Assembly (NCBI GenBank): GCA_029339505.1
Contig: JAQISU010000155.1
Location: 19,651,001 to 19,715,000, forward strand
DNA: 64,000 nucleotides
Direction: 5' to 3'
DNA from: Unio delphinus
Taxonomy: Eukaryota > Mollusca > Bivalvia > Unionida > Unionidae
Part shown: piece after piece, positions 1-11,936 of the stretch
Position numbering within the stretch: position 1 is the first letter of the stretch
Layout: each line of letters starts with the position of its first letter
Notes under the pieces: model-generated
The model's database searches: none
What the model saw: the letters and a program-made list of their open reading frames with translations, nothing else
Told to the model about the DNA's origin: nothing
Made by a program: the position numbers and the translations under genes

Positions 1-540
1 TAAACATTACATAAAATCAAAATGAAGATGATGTTTGTCAAACACGCCTATTTGCTAACATGTTTGAGAGTTTTGAGGGTCATTCCGTCTCCAACATTCT
101 CGTTTGATATACTTCAGGATAAGTATGAATTATTTGTGTTATCCACTGTCGCGCTACTCTTAAGGACCACTGAATTGTTGCTAAAGCATTTTCAAGCTAT
201 AACGCTTTGTGATATGCAATAATGTAATTCAGTTCATGACTTTTTCTGTTTTGAAAGTTTCATTATTGGTTCGAAATTTTGTATAGATTGCAGGAATCAA
301 ATATGCATATACTTTCATTACTTCGCAACAATTATTTTTAAAAATACTTTTGACGCTTATGACCATTACTCAAAGATCTTCATCGTACTGATCTTCATCG
401 TACTTATATGCAATGTTCCTTCAATTATTTTTTTAGAAACGTTATTTGTGTAAATAATACATGTTTATTGCACAACCAGACACACATTGATCGCATGAAT
501 TGTTTGAAAGTTAGCAGGCATCATTTATGAACATCATCAG
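1..540. other. Non-coding flank, no gene seen
   Basis: AT-rich sequence with no convincing coding signal. The only open frame, at 22-222, is short and shows no recognisable domain. It is the left flank of the foldback element. Confidence 0.6.
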
Positions 541-549
541 CACATGATT
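541..549 (+). repeat. Target site duplication, left copy (CACATGATT)
   Basis: This 9-bp direct repeat abuts the first base of the foldback terminal inverted repeat and is identical to 6915-6923. Confidence 0.9.
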
Positions 550-2174
550 ATTGACATCAAGTTGGTTACTTATTCCTTATTCCTTATTCCCGATTGAATA
601 AGGAATAAGTAACCAGTTACCGTTTGAATAAGGAATAAGTAACCAGTTACTTATTCCCGATTTAAATTTTTCTGCATGCATTTGGTTACTTATTCCTTAT
701 TCACATCCAGTTGGTTTTCATTCTTTATTCACAGTTCCATAATTAATTAATACTTACTTATTGAAGATTAAAAGTCTTTCATCGCATGCATTGGTGTTGG
801 TCTAACCCAGTTAGATAAATAATTGATGTCAGCTATATAAAGCTGACTAGAGACAAATCACTGACTGTGTTGAGGAACAGGTATGGATATTAATGGGTGT
901 ACATAATTAGTAATTTGAGATAGGTTTATTAGTTGTGTTAGATGTTGGTATCTCGTCCTGTTGTGTATGGCGCGATTTATTATTAGTATTTGTGTTCGAA
1001 AAGCTTTCTAATGACTCAAGTAAACGTGAAACCACAACAAAAACAAAAACCATACGAGTGTGAAATTGCAGATTTATCTTATGTGTTCATAGTATGCTTA
1101 GAGAAATCTTCGAGTTTAAAAAGCCTTCCGATGACATCTACTGTTGTCTTGAAGTCCGTGGAACTGGGTAAACAAGCACATGGTTAGATGTATGAAACAT
1201 TCTCAGTGTGAGTCAAATCCAATAATGCTTAGAGTGAATTAACCCGTACTTCAACGATTTCGATTGCAAGTTCTGCTGGATATTTTATATTCATGAATCT
1301 GTTCCAACATAAGCCAAATTTATTTAATAAATTTGTTTAACCGATTGCCAAACATTGGGGCTACATTAAGGGGGTGGGGGTGGATACAGAACATACGGCA
1401 CGACAATAATATCTTACTTATACAGGTGGGACACTTCTCTTTAATACGTTTTGACAAGTGACGTTTCACAGACATTTTATCTTTTCGGGCCAGTAAAGAA
1501 GTCCTGATGAATGTCATCTAGAGGAATCATCCATAAAAGGGGCAACCTGTGGGGACCGGGTATGAAAAAGATCCACAATTGGGATCGATTAAATAGATTG
1601 TAATTATTGAACACCTAACTACAATATATTGATTTCAACGCCTCTCAGACAATATGCAGTTAGGTATTTCTCCCAAACACAGAAAACGTTTTTTAAACAA
1701 TCGTGTAGCCGATATTTTGGAATCCATAGCTTAATATAATGTAATAAATTTGGAGAATGCGCATTGTATAGCGCCCCGTTTTATGCAATTCTTAGACTTC
1801 TGTGATTATTGGGATTATGCGCCATGAAAATATTCCTAGCGCGAAATAATTCACCAATTACTAGGGGCAAACGTCACAGAGACGAGTGTAAGTAAGTCAG
1901 AATCATGCCATGGTTCGCTACTACTGAATTTAGGTTCATTCCGAATAACTGTCCCTGGTGTAACATAGTCCATATTAAAAACAATTGGGGTAAAATAGAA
2001 GTGTGGCTGAGATGGCAATATATATTGTAGAAAAGAATTAAATTACACAATGAAATCAATAAGTAGGGACTTTGTAGATACCGTTTGTGTGTCCATAGTG
2101 GAAAATAGGAGTAGTTATATCAGAGTAATACGCCGGTAAAAGGGAACATTAACTGGCCTAGGGTGGCGGAGTAA
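550..2174 (+). repeat. Foldback left inverted arm (about 1.6 kb)
   Basis: This arm is inverted relative to about 5360-6914. It holds several subterminal copies of the TTACTTATTCC motif (550-730) and short open frames that recur in the other arm: 990-1187 (mirrored at 6351-6548) and 1874-2059 (mirrored at 5479-5664). The mirrored frames look alike because the arms are alike; neither shows a known domain. Around 1495-1650 the arm contains a diverged relative of the internal array unit (GAAGTCCTGA..., then AAAAGGGGC, then TTTCAACGCCTCT), suggesting the arrays grew from arm sequence. Confidence 0.88.
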
Positions 2175-3135
2175 CCATGCCATTGTTACTAAACGGTATC
2201 AATAGTTTGTACTCATGGAAACCTTACTTAGAGAATTTTGATTTCAACGCCTCTTACACTGTTTCGAGGAAAGACCCATTTCTAACAGTAGAGAAAGTTT
2301 CAAGAAAATTCGTCGAGCCGATTTCGAGAAACCTGCAACTAAAGAAAGAACCTCCAGCAGATCACATGCCGTTAGATTATATACATGTATATATATGTGG
2401 TCCATTGCGTCCCCTCTGTATACCCTTGACATAAATTGTATTTTATCTCTAGGAAATAAGGTCCACCTACGAAAGAAGTCCTGACGAATTTCGTGAAGAC
2501 GAACAGCCAAAAAAGGGGCTCCTTGGGGGAGGGGGGGGGGTATGACAAACCATGCCATTGTTACTAAACGGTATCAATAGCTTGTACTCATGGAAACCTT
2601 ACTTAAAGAATTTCGATTTCAACGCCTCTTACACTGTTTCGAGAAAAGACCCATTTCTAACAGTAGAGAAAGTTTTAAGAAAATTCGTCGAGCCGATTTC
2701 GAGAAACTAGCAACTAAAGAAAGGACCTCCAGCAGATCACATGCCGTTAGATTATATACATGTATATATATATATATGTGGTCCATTGCGTCCCCTCTGT
2801 ATACTCTTGACATAAATTGTATTTTATCTCTAGGAAATAAGGTCCACCTACGAAAGAAGTCCTGACGAATTTCGTGAAGACGAACAGCCAAAAAGGGGCT
2901 CCTTGGGGGAGTGGGGGGGGTATGACAAACCATGCCATTGTTACTAAACGGTATCAATAGCTTGTACTCATGGAAACCTTACTTAGAGAATTTTGATTTC
3001 AACGCCTCTTACACTGTTTCGAGAAAAGACCCATTTCTAACAGTAGAGAAAGTTTTAAGAAAATTCGTCGAGCCGATTTTGAGAAACCTGCAACTAAAGA
3101 AAGGACCTCCAGCAGATCACATGCCGTTAGATTAT

Positions 3136-3230
<95 letters not shown>

Positions 3231-3842
3231 GTCCATTGCGTCCCCTCTGTATACTCTTGACATAAATTGCATTTTATCTCTAGGAAATAAGGTCCACCTA
3301 CGAAAGAAGTCCTGACGAATTTCGTGAAGACGAACAGCCAAAATGGGGCTCCTTGGGGGAGTGGTGGGGGGTTATGACAAACCATGCCATTGTTACTAAA
3401 CGGTATCAATAGCTTGTACTCATGGAAACCTTACTTAAAGAATTTTGATTTCAACGCCTCTTACACTGTTTCGAGAAAAGACCCATTTCTAACAGTAGAG
3501 AAAGTTTCAAGAAAATTCGTCGAGCCGATTTCGAGAAACCTGCAACTAAAGAAAGGACCTCCAGCAGATCACATACCGTTAGATTATATACATGTATATA
3601 TATATGTGGTCCATTGCGTCCCCTCTGTATACTCTTGACATAAATTGTATTTTATCTCTAGGAAATACGGTCCACCTACGAAAGAAGTCCTGACGAATTT
3701 CGTGAAGACGAACAGCCAAAAAGGGGCTCCTTGGGGGAGTGGGGGGGGGGGGGTATGACAAACCATGCCATTTTTACTAAACGGTATCAATAGCTTGTAC
3801 TCATGGAAACCTTACTTAGAGAATTTTGATTTCAACGCCTCA
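2175..3842 (+). repeat. Array of about 380-bp units, forward orientation (about 4.2 copies)
   Basis: Units begin with CCATGCCATTGTTACT at 2175, 2550, 2930, 3382 and 3763. Spacing is 375-381 bp, except for one unit of 452 bp whose (TA)n tract has expanded (about 3142-3227). Each unit carries a G-rich run, a TA microsatellite and an open frame of about 85 codons that starts at the ATG of the unit start. The frame has no recognised domain and the (TA)n changes its end, so a protein-coding role is doubtful. The array stops mid-unit at about 3842, where orientation flips. Confidence 0.9.
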
Positions 3843-5359
3843 AAGTCAGGACTTCTTTCGTAGGTGGACCCTATTTCCTAGAGATAAAATATAATTTATA
3901 TCAAGAGTAAACAGAGGAGACGCAATGGACCACATATATATATATATACATTTATATAATCTAACGGCATGTGATCTGCGGGAGGTCCTTTCTTTAGTTG
4001 CAGGTTTCTCGAAATCGGCTCGACGAATTTTCTTAAAACTTTCTCCACTGTTAGAAATGGGTCTTTTCTCGAAACAGTGTAAGAGGCGTTGAAATCAAAA
4101 TTCCCTAAGTAAGGTTTCCATGAGTACAAACTATTGATACCGTTTAGTAACATTGGCATGGTTTGTCATACCCCCCCCCCCCACTCCCCCAAGGAGCCCC
4201 TTTTTGGCTGTTCGTCTTCACGAAATTCGTCAGGACTTCTTTCGTAGGTGGACCCTATTTCCTAGAGATAAAATATAATTTATATCAAGAGTAAACAGAG
4301 GAGACGCAATGGACCACATATATATATATATATACATTTATATAATCTAACGGCATGTGATCTGCGGGAGGTCCTTTCTTTAGTTGCAGGTTTCTCGAAA
4401 TCGGCTCGACGAATTTTCTTAAAACTTTCTCCACTGTTAGAAATGGGTCTTTTCTCGAAACAGTGTAAGAGGCGTTGAAATCAAAATTCCCTAAGTAAGG
4501 TTTCCATGAGTACAAACTATTGATACCGTTTAGTAACATTGGCATGGTTTGTCATACCCCCCCCCCCCCCACTCCCCCAAGGAGCCCCTTTTTGGCTGTT
4601 CGTCTTCACGAAATTCGTCAGGACTTCTTTCGTAGGTGGACCCTATTTCCTAGAGATAAAATATAATTTATATCAAGAGTAAACAGAGGAGACGCAATGG
4701 ACCACATATATATATATATATACATTTATATAATCTAACGGCATGTGATCTGCGGGAGGTCCTTTCTTTAGTTGCAGGTTTCTCGAAATCGGCTCGACGA
4801 ATTTTCTTAAAACTTTCTCTACTGTTAGAAATGGGTCTTTTCTCGAAACAGTGTAAGAGGCGTTGAAATCAAAATTCCCTAAGTAAGGTTTCCATGAGTA
4901 CAAACTATTGATACCGTTTAGTAACATTGGCATGGTTTGTCATACCCCCCCCCCCCCCACTCCCCCAAGGAGCCCCTTTTTGGCTGTTCGTCTTCACGAA
5001 ATTCGTCAGGACTTCTTTCGTAGGTGGACCCTATTTCCTAGAGATAAAATATAATTTATATCAAGAGTAAACAGAGGAGACGCAATGGACCACATATATA
5101 TATATATACATTTATATAATCTAACGGCATGTGATCTGCGGGAGGTCCTTTCTTTAGTTGCAGGTTTCTCGAAATCGGCTCGACGAATTTTCTTAAAACT
5201 TTCTCTACTGTTAGAAATGGGTTTTTTCTCGAAACAGTGTAAGAGGCGTTGAAATCAAAATTCCCTAAGTAAGGTTTCCATGAGTACAAACTATTGATAC
5301 CGTTTAGTAACATTGGCATGGTTTGTCATACCCCCCCCCCCCACTCCCCCAAGGAGCCC
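3843..5359 (-). repeat. Array of about 387-bp units, inverted orientation (about 4 copies)
   Basis: The same unit is present in reverse complement, with landmarks (GGCATGGTTTGTCATA) near 4155, 4542, 4930 and 5315, about 387 bp apart. The inverted units resemble each other more than they resemble the forward units: they share CTGCGGGAGG where forward units read as the complement of CTCCAGCAG. This suggests separate homogenisation of each array. Confidence 0.9.
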
Positions 5360-6914
5360 ATGGTTAATCCGCCACCCTAGGCCAGTTAATGTTCCCTTTT
5401 ACCGGCGTATTACTCTCATATAACTACTCCTATTTTCCACTATGAGCACAGAAACGGTATCTACAAAGTCACTACTTATTGATTTCATTGTGTAATTTAC
5501 ATCTTTTCTGCAATATATATTGCCACCTCAGCCACAGTTCTATTTTACCCCGGTTGTTTTTAATATGGACTATGTTACACCAGGGACAGTCATTCGGAAT
5601 GAACCTAAATTCAGTAGTAGCGAACCATGGCATGATTCTGACTTACTTACACTCGACTCTGTGACGTTTGCTCCTAGTAATTGGTGAATTATTTCGCGCT
5701 AGGAATATTTTCATTGCGCATAATCCCATTAATCACACAAGTCTAAGAATTGCTAAGAAGGGGGCGCTATACAATGCGCATTCTCCAAATTTATTACATT
5801 ATATTAATCTATTGATTCCAAAATATCGGCTACACGATTGTTTAAAAAACGTTTTCTGTATTTGGGAGAAATACCTAACTGCATATTGTCCGAGAGGCGT
5901 TGAAATCTATATATTGTAGTTAGGTGTTCAATATTTACAATCTATTTAATCGATCCAAATTGTGGATCTTTTTCATACCCGGTCCCCACACGTTGCCCCT
6001 TTTATGGATGATTCCTCTCGATGACATTCATCAGGACTTCTTTACTGGCCCGAAAAGATAAAATGTCTGTGAAATGTCACTTGTCAAAACGTATTAAAGA
6101 GAAGTGTCCCACCTGTATAAGTAAGATATTATTGTAGTGCCGTATGTTCTGTATCCACGCCCACCCCCTTAATGTAGCCCCGATGTTTGGCAATCGGTTA
6201 AACAAATTTATTAAATAAATTTGGCTTATGTTGGAACAGATTCATGTATATAAAATATCTAGCAGAACTTGCAATCGAAATCGTTGAAGTACGGGTTAAT
6301 TCACACTAAGCATTATTGGATTTGACTCACACTGAGAATGTTTCATACATCTACCCATGTGCTTGTTTACCCAGTTCTACGGACTTCAAGACAACAGTCG
6401 ATGTCATCGGAAAGCTTTTTAAACTCGATGATTTCTCTAAGCACATTATGAACACATAAGAGAAATCTCCAATTTCACACTCGTATGGTTTTTGTTTTTG
6501 TTGTGGTTTCACGTTTACTTGATTCATTAGAAAGCTTTTCGAACACAAATACTAATAATAAATCGCGCCATGCACAACAGGACGAGACACCAACATCTAA
6601 CACAACTAATAATCCTATCTCAAATTACTAATTATGTACACCAATCAATATCCTAACCACTTCCTCCACACAGTCGGTGATTTGTCTCTAGTCAGCTTTA
6701 TATAGCTGACATCAATTATTTATCTATATTTATCTATTATTTATCTACACCAACTGGATGTGAATAAGGAATAACTAACCAAATGCATGTAGAAAAATTT
6801 AAATCGGGAATAAGTAACTGGGTACTTATTCCTTATTCAAATGGTAACTGGTTACTTATTCCTTATTGAATCGGGAATAAGGAATAAGGAATAAGTAACC
6901 AACTTGATGTCAAT
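5360..6914 (-). repeat. Foldback right inverted arm
   Basis: Mirror of the left arm, with scattered substitutions and small indels and a perfect 43-bp outer end. It joins the inner array at a different point of the unit than the left arm does, so the arrays expanded or contracted independently after the palindrome formed. Confidence 0.88.
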
Positions 6915-6923
6915 CACATGATT
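6915..6923 (+). repeat. Target site duplication, right copy (CACATGATT)
   Basis: This 9-bp direct repeat lies immediately after the last base of the foldback element and is identical to 541-549. Confidence 0.9.
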
Positions 6924-7238
6924 TGTATAATTCTGATTTTGTTACGCCACGACCTCCTCTGTACACCTATCTAGCCTCGCACGTGTGGTTGCGAGTTGCT
7001 GACACTAACCATATAACCTCCTCAAACATGTTATGTTATAAGTATTTCATGAAATAGCATTCTGACTGCTTACACGTGTTCTTGTCTTGGCATCGTGTGC
7101 AAAACACGTTTAATAACTATTTGAAGATGTTGTATTCAAGCATGCCATGCACTGAGTCACTGTTTCTTATCGTAGATGCATTTCCTGAAAATATGTTAGC
7201 ACATTTCTTGTGTAATGATAATTTATTTTTATTATTTT

Positions 7239-7241
<3 letters not shown>

Positions 7242-7300
<59 letters not shown>
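7242..7300. repeat. (TA)n microsatellite
   Basis: About 29 TA repeats immediately next to the 3' end of the LINE fragment that follows on the minus strand. Confidence 0.95.
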
Positions 7301-7302
<2 letters not shown>

Positions 7303-8130
7303 GGGTCCGTACACCGTACTTAACACCTTTTACGCCTGAGTGAACACAGTGAGGTGTAATGCCCGTCAATTAACCCATGTGAAGGGCAGTGTCTGCACTT
7401 TGTGGTTTTATTGTGTGTATGTTTTTGTATTATGTTTTGGTGGTGTACGGCCTTTTGTTGATTTGTGGGGGGATTTTAGTTTATGTTTAAACGCCTTCTC
7501 TTTTTACGATGTAAGTTAGATATTTAATAATGTTGTGGTATGTGATGCCCTTGTTGTGGTTTTGTTCTGTGAGAAATTCCGGATAGGTCGATGGTGAACC
7601 TATGCGTGTTTGCTTGGTTTTAAATCTAGCTCTTTGTCCTCTGTATGTCGGGCAGGTGTTTCAAAATATGCGCTCTAGATTGTCCGAGAGGAGGCAATGT
7701 GTGCATTTGCCATTTGCATCTCTGTTGGATGTTACGTATTTCCTGATTTTGCTGGCCCTGCAAAGGATGGTGTAGATTGTGCGTCCATTTTAACTGTTAT
7801 CCCAGAGCTGTTGCCAGGCGTTGTTGGTCTTTAATCTGATTCTGCTATGCAGTTCATGGGCGCTATAGTTTATGGTAGTTATTGTTTGTTCTTTGAGGTA
7901 TTGTATGGTCAGGCTATCGGCTTCATCTTTGATTGGTATTGCTGTGTGTGAGCGCACACTGACGCATATACTTGGGATCCATAATCATTTTTCAGTCTTA
8001 TTAGAGATTTGTAAAGTGTCATCAATGTTTCCTGGTTGGTTTTGTGAGCTCTTCAATGTGGTCTTTCCAGATTAGATCTTCATGTAGGTGCATCATTGAA
8101 AATTTGGTTACATTAACGAATTTGGGCGGT
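7300..8130 (-). pseudogene. LINE reverse transcriptase C-terminal fragment (decayed)
   Basis: Reading the minus strand from about 8130 down, broken frames give LYKSLIRLKNDYGSQVYAS, which matches the conserved LYRSLIRSKLDYG-type stretch after the RT palm in Jockey/CR1/I-type LINEs. Next come WQQLWDNS, GRTIYTILCRASKI and a C-terminal zinc-binding pattern CTHCLLSDNLERIF...NTCP. In-frame stops interrupt it, and the region between the RT end and the zinc-binding tail is shorter than expected. The segment 7300-7560 is likely 3' UTR and ends beside a (TA)n tract. It is a dead, 5'-truncated or internally deleted copy. The family-level clade is uncertain. Confidence 0.72.
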
Positions 8131-8184
8131 ATCCATGGGGATGGTGTTATTTAGATTGGTCATATATAGATCTGAACATGGTTA

Positions 8185-8279
8185 GGACATATATATTAAG
8201 CTTTATAAACGCTAGGATAGAACAATTAATTATTGTTCTATTATGTACGGGCCTAAGGAATTTTTATATTAAATTAAAT
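8185..8279. mobile_element. 95-bp insertion flanked by an 18-bp direct repeat
   Basis: TAGATCTGAACATGGTTA occurs at 8167-8184 and again at 8280-8297, bracketing a 95-bp AT-rich insert. The insert contains the hairpin TAGAACAA...TTGTTCTA (about 8217-8239). The layout is that of an insertion with target duplication inside the LINE fragment. The insert matches no family I recognise. Confidence 0.55.
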
Positions 8280-8297
8280 TAGATCTGAACATGGTTA

Positions 8298-8675
8298 TTA
8301 TAGTTGAGGAAATGTGATGGGCGAGGCGGACGAGAGTGCGGTAGAGTTTCCTTGTTTCTTCTTAGGTTGGATTACATTTGGATTTCCGATTGTATTTTCC
8401 GTAGAGACGTTTAGTGGTAATGACGTAATCAATCGGCGATGCGACGTCGTTAGCTGCGGGGAGGTGGGGATGGTATAGTTCACTAGCAGCGACCGACTAA
8501 TGACTGCGATGCTAGTGGGGCTGTTGTTGTTATTATATATGAGCGTTTCCGGTGTGGTAGATGTTTTGCCTAAGATGTGAAGTCGGGTCATAGATTTTGT
8601 TTGACCCGAGCTTTTGGAGGGTGCCCAATTCATTTGATTGATGCTGTTTTTGTTTCTAGTGTTTATTTCAGACAT
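8298..8675 (-). pseudogene. Possible LINE ORF1-like fragment
   Basis: A 125-codon open frame on the minus strand, rich in Ser, Thr, Asn and Pro, with a basic patch (QPKKKQGN). It lies 5' of the LINE RT fragment on the same strand, where ORF1 would be expected. No domain is recognisable, so the assignment rests on position and composition only. It could also be chance open sequence. Confidence 0.3.
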
Positions 8676-8815
8676 ATTTGTAGTTTTCGGTCAGTCTACT
8701 GTATACTTGATGTGGGTTTATATAGATTTAATTGGCTTCAGTTGAGTTCGCATCTGGCTATAGCGCTTAATAACAATATGGGTTCAAGCGCCAGCTGTGT
8801 TTGTGTGTATTAAAC

Positions 8816-9150
8816 CATTAATTATTAATGAAAATATTTCGAAGATGTTTCGTGTGTATTACACCATCAGCCAGTAATGTAAACCGTCTCGATGTTGAAT
8901 CATTTCTATGACAGCAATGCTCATTACTGCAAACCGTCTTTAAGACGTGTATTGCACCGTTAGGTAAAAATGCAAACCGTATCGATGTTGAACCGTGTGT
9001 ATTACACCATTAGCCAGAACTACAAACCGTCTCGATGCCGACACGCGTGTGTTACAAAATTGCCCAGTAATATAAACTGTCACCACGTTGTACCGTGTGT
9101 TTTACACCAACACTCAGAAATGTAAATCGTCTAGAAGTTGTACAGTTTGT
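8816..9150 (+). repeat. 50-bp satellite, about 6 degenerate copies
   Basis: Degenerate head-to-tail copies of a unit that reads CGTGTGTATTACACCATTAG, then CCAGTAATGTAAACCGTCTC, then GATGTTGAAC. The same unit occurs in reverse complement at about 37530-38350. Copies differ from one another by many substitutions, so the array is old. Confidence 0.8.
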
Positions 9151-9158
9151 ATCAGACC

Positions 9159-9200
9159 CAGTGCCGGATTTAGGACAAACGAGGCCCAGTGATAGTTAAG
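9159..9200 (+). mobile_element. Possible hAT-type terminus
   Basis: CAGTGCCGGATTTAGG followed by GAGGCCC resembles the terminal inverted repeats of many hAT elements. No matching opposite end or 8-bp target duplication was found, so at most this is a single truncated end. It directly follows the 50-bp satellite. Confidence 0.3.
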
Positions 9201-10589
9201 TTATAAGGCCCCTTACTTCATCGTTAAACAAGCAATTGTATTATTCCATCAATGACTTTTCCCACCCCTTAGATCACTAAACAGGCGCTAAAATTCATAC
9301 TAGCACATGCCTGGATGGAACCCTCGCAATTCACACAAAAAACCTCAATTTATCGACAACTATGATATTTTCCATTCTGTGACTTGGATCTCAAGTCAAA
9401 CAGTTACTATTTATAATAATTAAGAATATCAATTACTACTGCCTCAACCCCTCAAAGAAACCAAAATAGCCCAATATCCACAAACGAATATTTCAATTTG
9501 AATTAACCCCAAACATAGTCAAAATAGAATTTGTTTTAATAAACCCTCAACAAATAGTAACCAATATAATAAGCATATAATTACACCACTAAAACCTTGC
9601 TAAATAACGGAACAATAAAAACTAGACCCATTCGGCCCCCTCGGCTATTAAACATAACAAACAAAAAAATCACAGTTTAGCTGCACGGTAAGGAAAATTG
9701 GCTCACCCTAACACAAACACCCAAATTAATTGCAGCCAAAAGCGCATCGATGAATTTCGAGGAACCACCCTAATAAACCGGTGACAATTAATAAAAGATT
9801 TCTTTCATAGACATACAGTATAAATGAGGTTTATTCAAATCTTTAAGTTGAAAATAAACAATTCGAAGTTGACATCGTGTTGCGTCGCTTGCGCGTCTGT
9901 ACGTTATCATATGGTATGTAATGAATATATTTTATTCGCACGAGGCATACACTAACTTGCAATATAAGAATATATTTCTTGTAATTTCTATGTAGGACAA
10001 AAACCGATAATCGGTTTAAACTTGGATTTTTACAAACGATAATTGGTGTTTGGAAAAAAAACCCCGATATGAACATCCCTATACTGGCATGCGTGCATTC
10101 TAGCCGGAAATTAGCGGAAACCAGTAAATACACATAGTTTTATTTCAGTTACTATTTTGCTTCTGTTTGCGCGAAAAATATTACGACGTGGCATTTACGA
10201 CTGTACCGGTAATACCGGTATTTATTCTGAGCAGAAAGGGATAAAGGGGCCGGCGTTAAATCGCTGCATGGTAAGCGAGAGACGATAAACAGCCTCGTAA
10301 CGCGTATCATATGAGGCATCTCTGGCAGTCCTGTGCTCCGGCAGGCCTGTGTTGGTTACCGTGCGCTATATGCATGGGTGCGCAATCCAATATATTTTTT
10401 TTACACAAAGACGGAATTTCTGCGCGTTATCTGCGTGTGCGCGTTATACACGTAGACGCGTTATATGCGCGAAAATACGGGGGGGGGGGGTTATGTTGCC
10501 TTCTGGGAAGGAAAAAACGGTATGTTGAAATAGTAATTTAGTATTTTGCATACGACTACACTTTAAGTTGGTCACACCAAACGTTTAAA
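9200..10589. other. Intergenic, no gene recognised
   Basis: AT-rich sequence with scattered short open frames but no recognisable coding signal. A 5' LTR for the gypsy-type element that starts at 10590 was looked for here, using the 3' LTR sequence, and not found. A short direct repeat TACCGGTA lies near 10205. Confidence 0.5.
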
Positions 10590-11880
10590 ATGTCATTAAT
10601 AAAAGAACTTGTAGAACAGGGGAAACGATTTGGCTACGATTGAGAGTCCCTTGGTAATTTCGTTCGTGAAGAACAGGTATGGGAAAGGGGCCAGATAGAA
10701 AAGGAAAAGGAATCCAAAAGGGAGTAGATAGAATTAGAAAAGAAGGCCAAAAGGGAAAAAAAAATAGAGCTAGAAAGGGAAGCCAAGAGAGAGTTGATAG
10801 AATTAGAACAGGGAAAGATAGAGTTAAAAAAAAAGAAGCCGAAAAGGAAAATATAAAATTGGAAAGGGAAGCAGAAAAGAAAAAGATAGAATTTGAGAAG
10901 GGGGAAGATAAAATTAGAAAAGCAAGGAGAAAGGAAAAAGATAGAACTGCAAAAAGAAGTAGAGGATAGGAAGTCAGAAAGGGAAAACAGGGGAGGATAG
11001 AAGCTTTGTAGATAGAAGATAGAAAGATGGAAAGAGAATATTTAACAAATTCTGAGCTATTTCAAACTAAAGGGAGGGGCGAACTTGATTTTAAATTGAG
11101 AGGCCCCAAGTTGCCTCTTTGAAGATGTAAAGATAACATGGATACTTATCGAAACAGGTTTTGAAACGTATGCAACTGAACAAAAATGTTAAAATAATGA
11201 TTAGTCGCTTCATCTTAGCAAATTATTGAAGGGTAAAGAATTCGACGTGTTTTCGCGTTGATCAATTTGCTGAATTATCTCGCGTTGAAAGACATACTTC
11301 TGACGAAAACCGAGCTAACAGAGCTAGGGGTTCGCAAGAAGTTTGAGTATAGCAAACCCGAGAGAGGCTAGACATTACCCAGTTCGTCCGTGGACATGCA
11401 ATTACTTGCAGCGATGGGTGGAATGTGGTAAAGTCGCTTAGACATTTGAGTGTCTTATCGATTTCTTGCTTCGGGACCAGCTATTGGCAACATTTGGTAA
11501 GTAGTTTTATTTGTTCTTGATGGAAATGTCCTTCACGAATCTATATGACATGGCCATACAGGCGGATTTATCCGTGAAGCTCTGGGAGGTTCTCAGAATG
11601 TCATCTAGCGAGACAGCAATGGTGGTAATTAGGTCAAGGACCAAAAACCCAGGGAGCCTGTTAAACCTGGTAGAGATAAACAGGGAAGGCATAAGGACAA
11701 GCAATGTTTCAGTTGTAAGGAGTGGGGTCACATCTCACTTAATTGTCCTAAGCGGAAGGGACCAGATCAAAGGGTCGCGGTGGCCATTACAGGCAGACTG
11801 TCCGTAGATCGAAAACACGATGTTTCGCAGCAGGCTAAGCGGGATGCAGTGTACGAGCCAGTGGCGCATGCCGAGATCGG
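10590..11880 (+). pseudogene. gag: Gag, decayed (charged coiled coil, CCHC knuckle)
   Basis: The frame opens at the ATG at 10590 with MSLIKELVEQGKRFGYD and then a stop. A long Lys/Glu/Arg-rich helical stretch follows to about 10960, frameshifted in places; an overlapping frame from 10679 is the shifted reading of the same repeat-like charged region. A zinc knuckle is intact at 11705-11746: CFSC, then H, then C, spaced CX2CX4HX4C. A charged N-terminal coiled coil followed by one knuckle is typical of metazoan gypsy-type Gag, which forms the virus-like particle and binds RNA. Several stops make it non-functional. Confidence 0.78.
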
Positions 11881-11936
11881 TCGCGATGCAGTCTAATCGA
11901 TCGGCACTTGTATGTTCCTTGATGAAAGGGTAGCCA

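Larger units (their letters stand above)
550..6914. mobile_element. Giant foldback (long inverted repeat) DNA transposon
   Basis: The first 43 bases (550-592) are the exact reverse complement of the last 43 (6872-6914). Inverted similarity continues inward through both arms, about 550-2174 and about 5360-6914. For example, the block holding GCCGGTAAAAGGGAACATT near 2131 reappears inverted near 5385. The element is flanked by the 9-bp direct repeat CACATGATT (541-549 and 6915-6923), a clean target site duplication. The termini are rich in GGTTACTTATTCC-type subterminal repeats. The centre holds two opposing arrays of about 380-bp units. No transposase was recognised, so it is probably non-autonomous. 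Long inverted arms and a 9-bp duplication are known from foldback and Mutator-like (MULE) elements; that assignment is inference. Confidence 0.93.

Noticed and set aside
990..1187. A conserved gene because the frame recurs at 6351-6548
   Set aside because: The two frames are the same arm sequence in inverted copies; recurrence reflects the palindrome, and no domain was recognised.
2999..3409. 136-codon open frame with a Tyr-Ile repeat
   Set aside because: The length comes from a (TA)n expansion inside one array unit; not a gene.
9200..10589. 5' LTR of the gypsy-type element
   Set aside because: No stretch resembles the 3' LTR start (TGTCACAGAATTG) or end; the element is treated as 5'-truncated.
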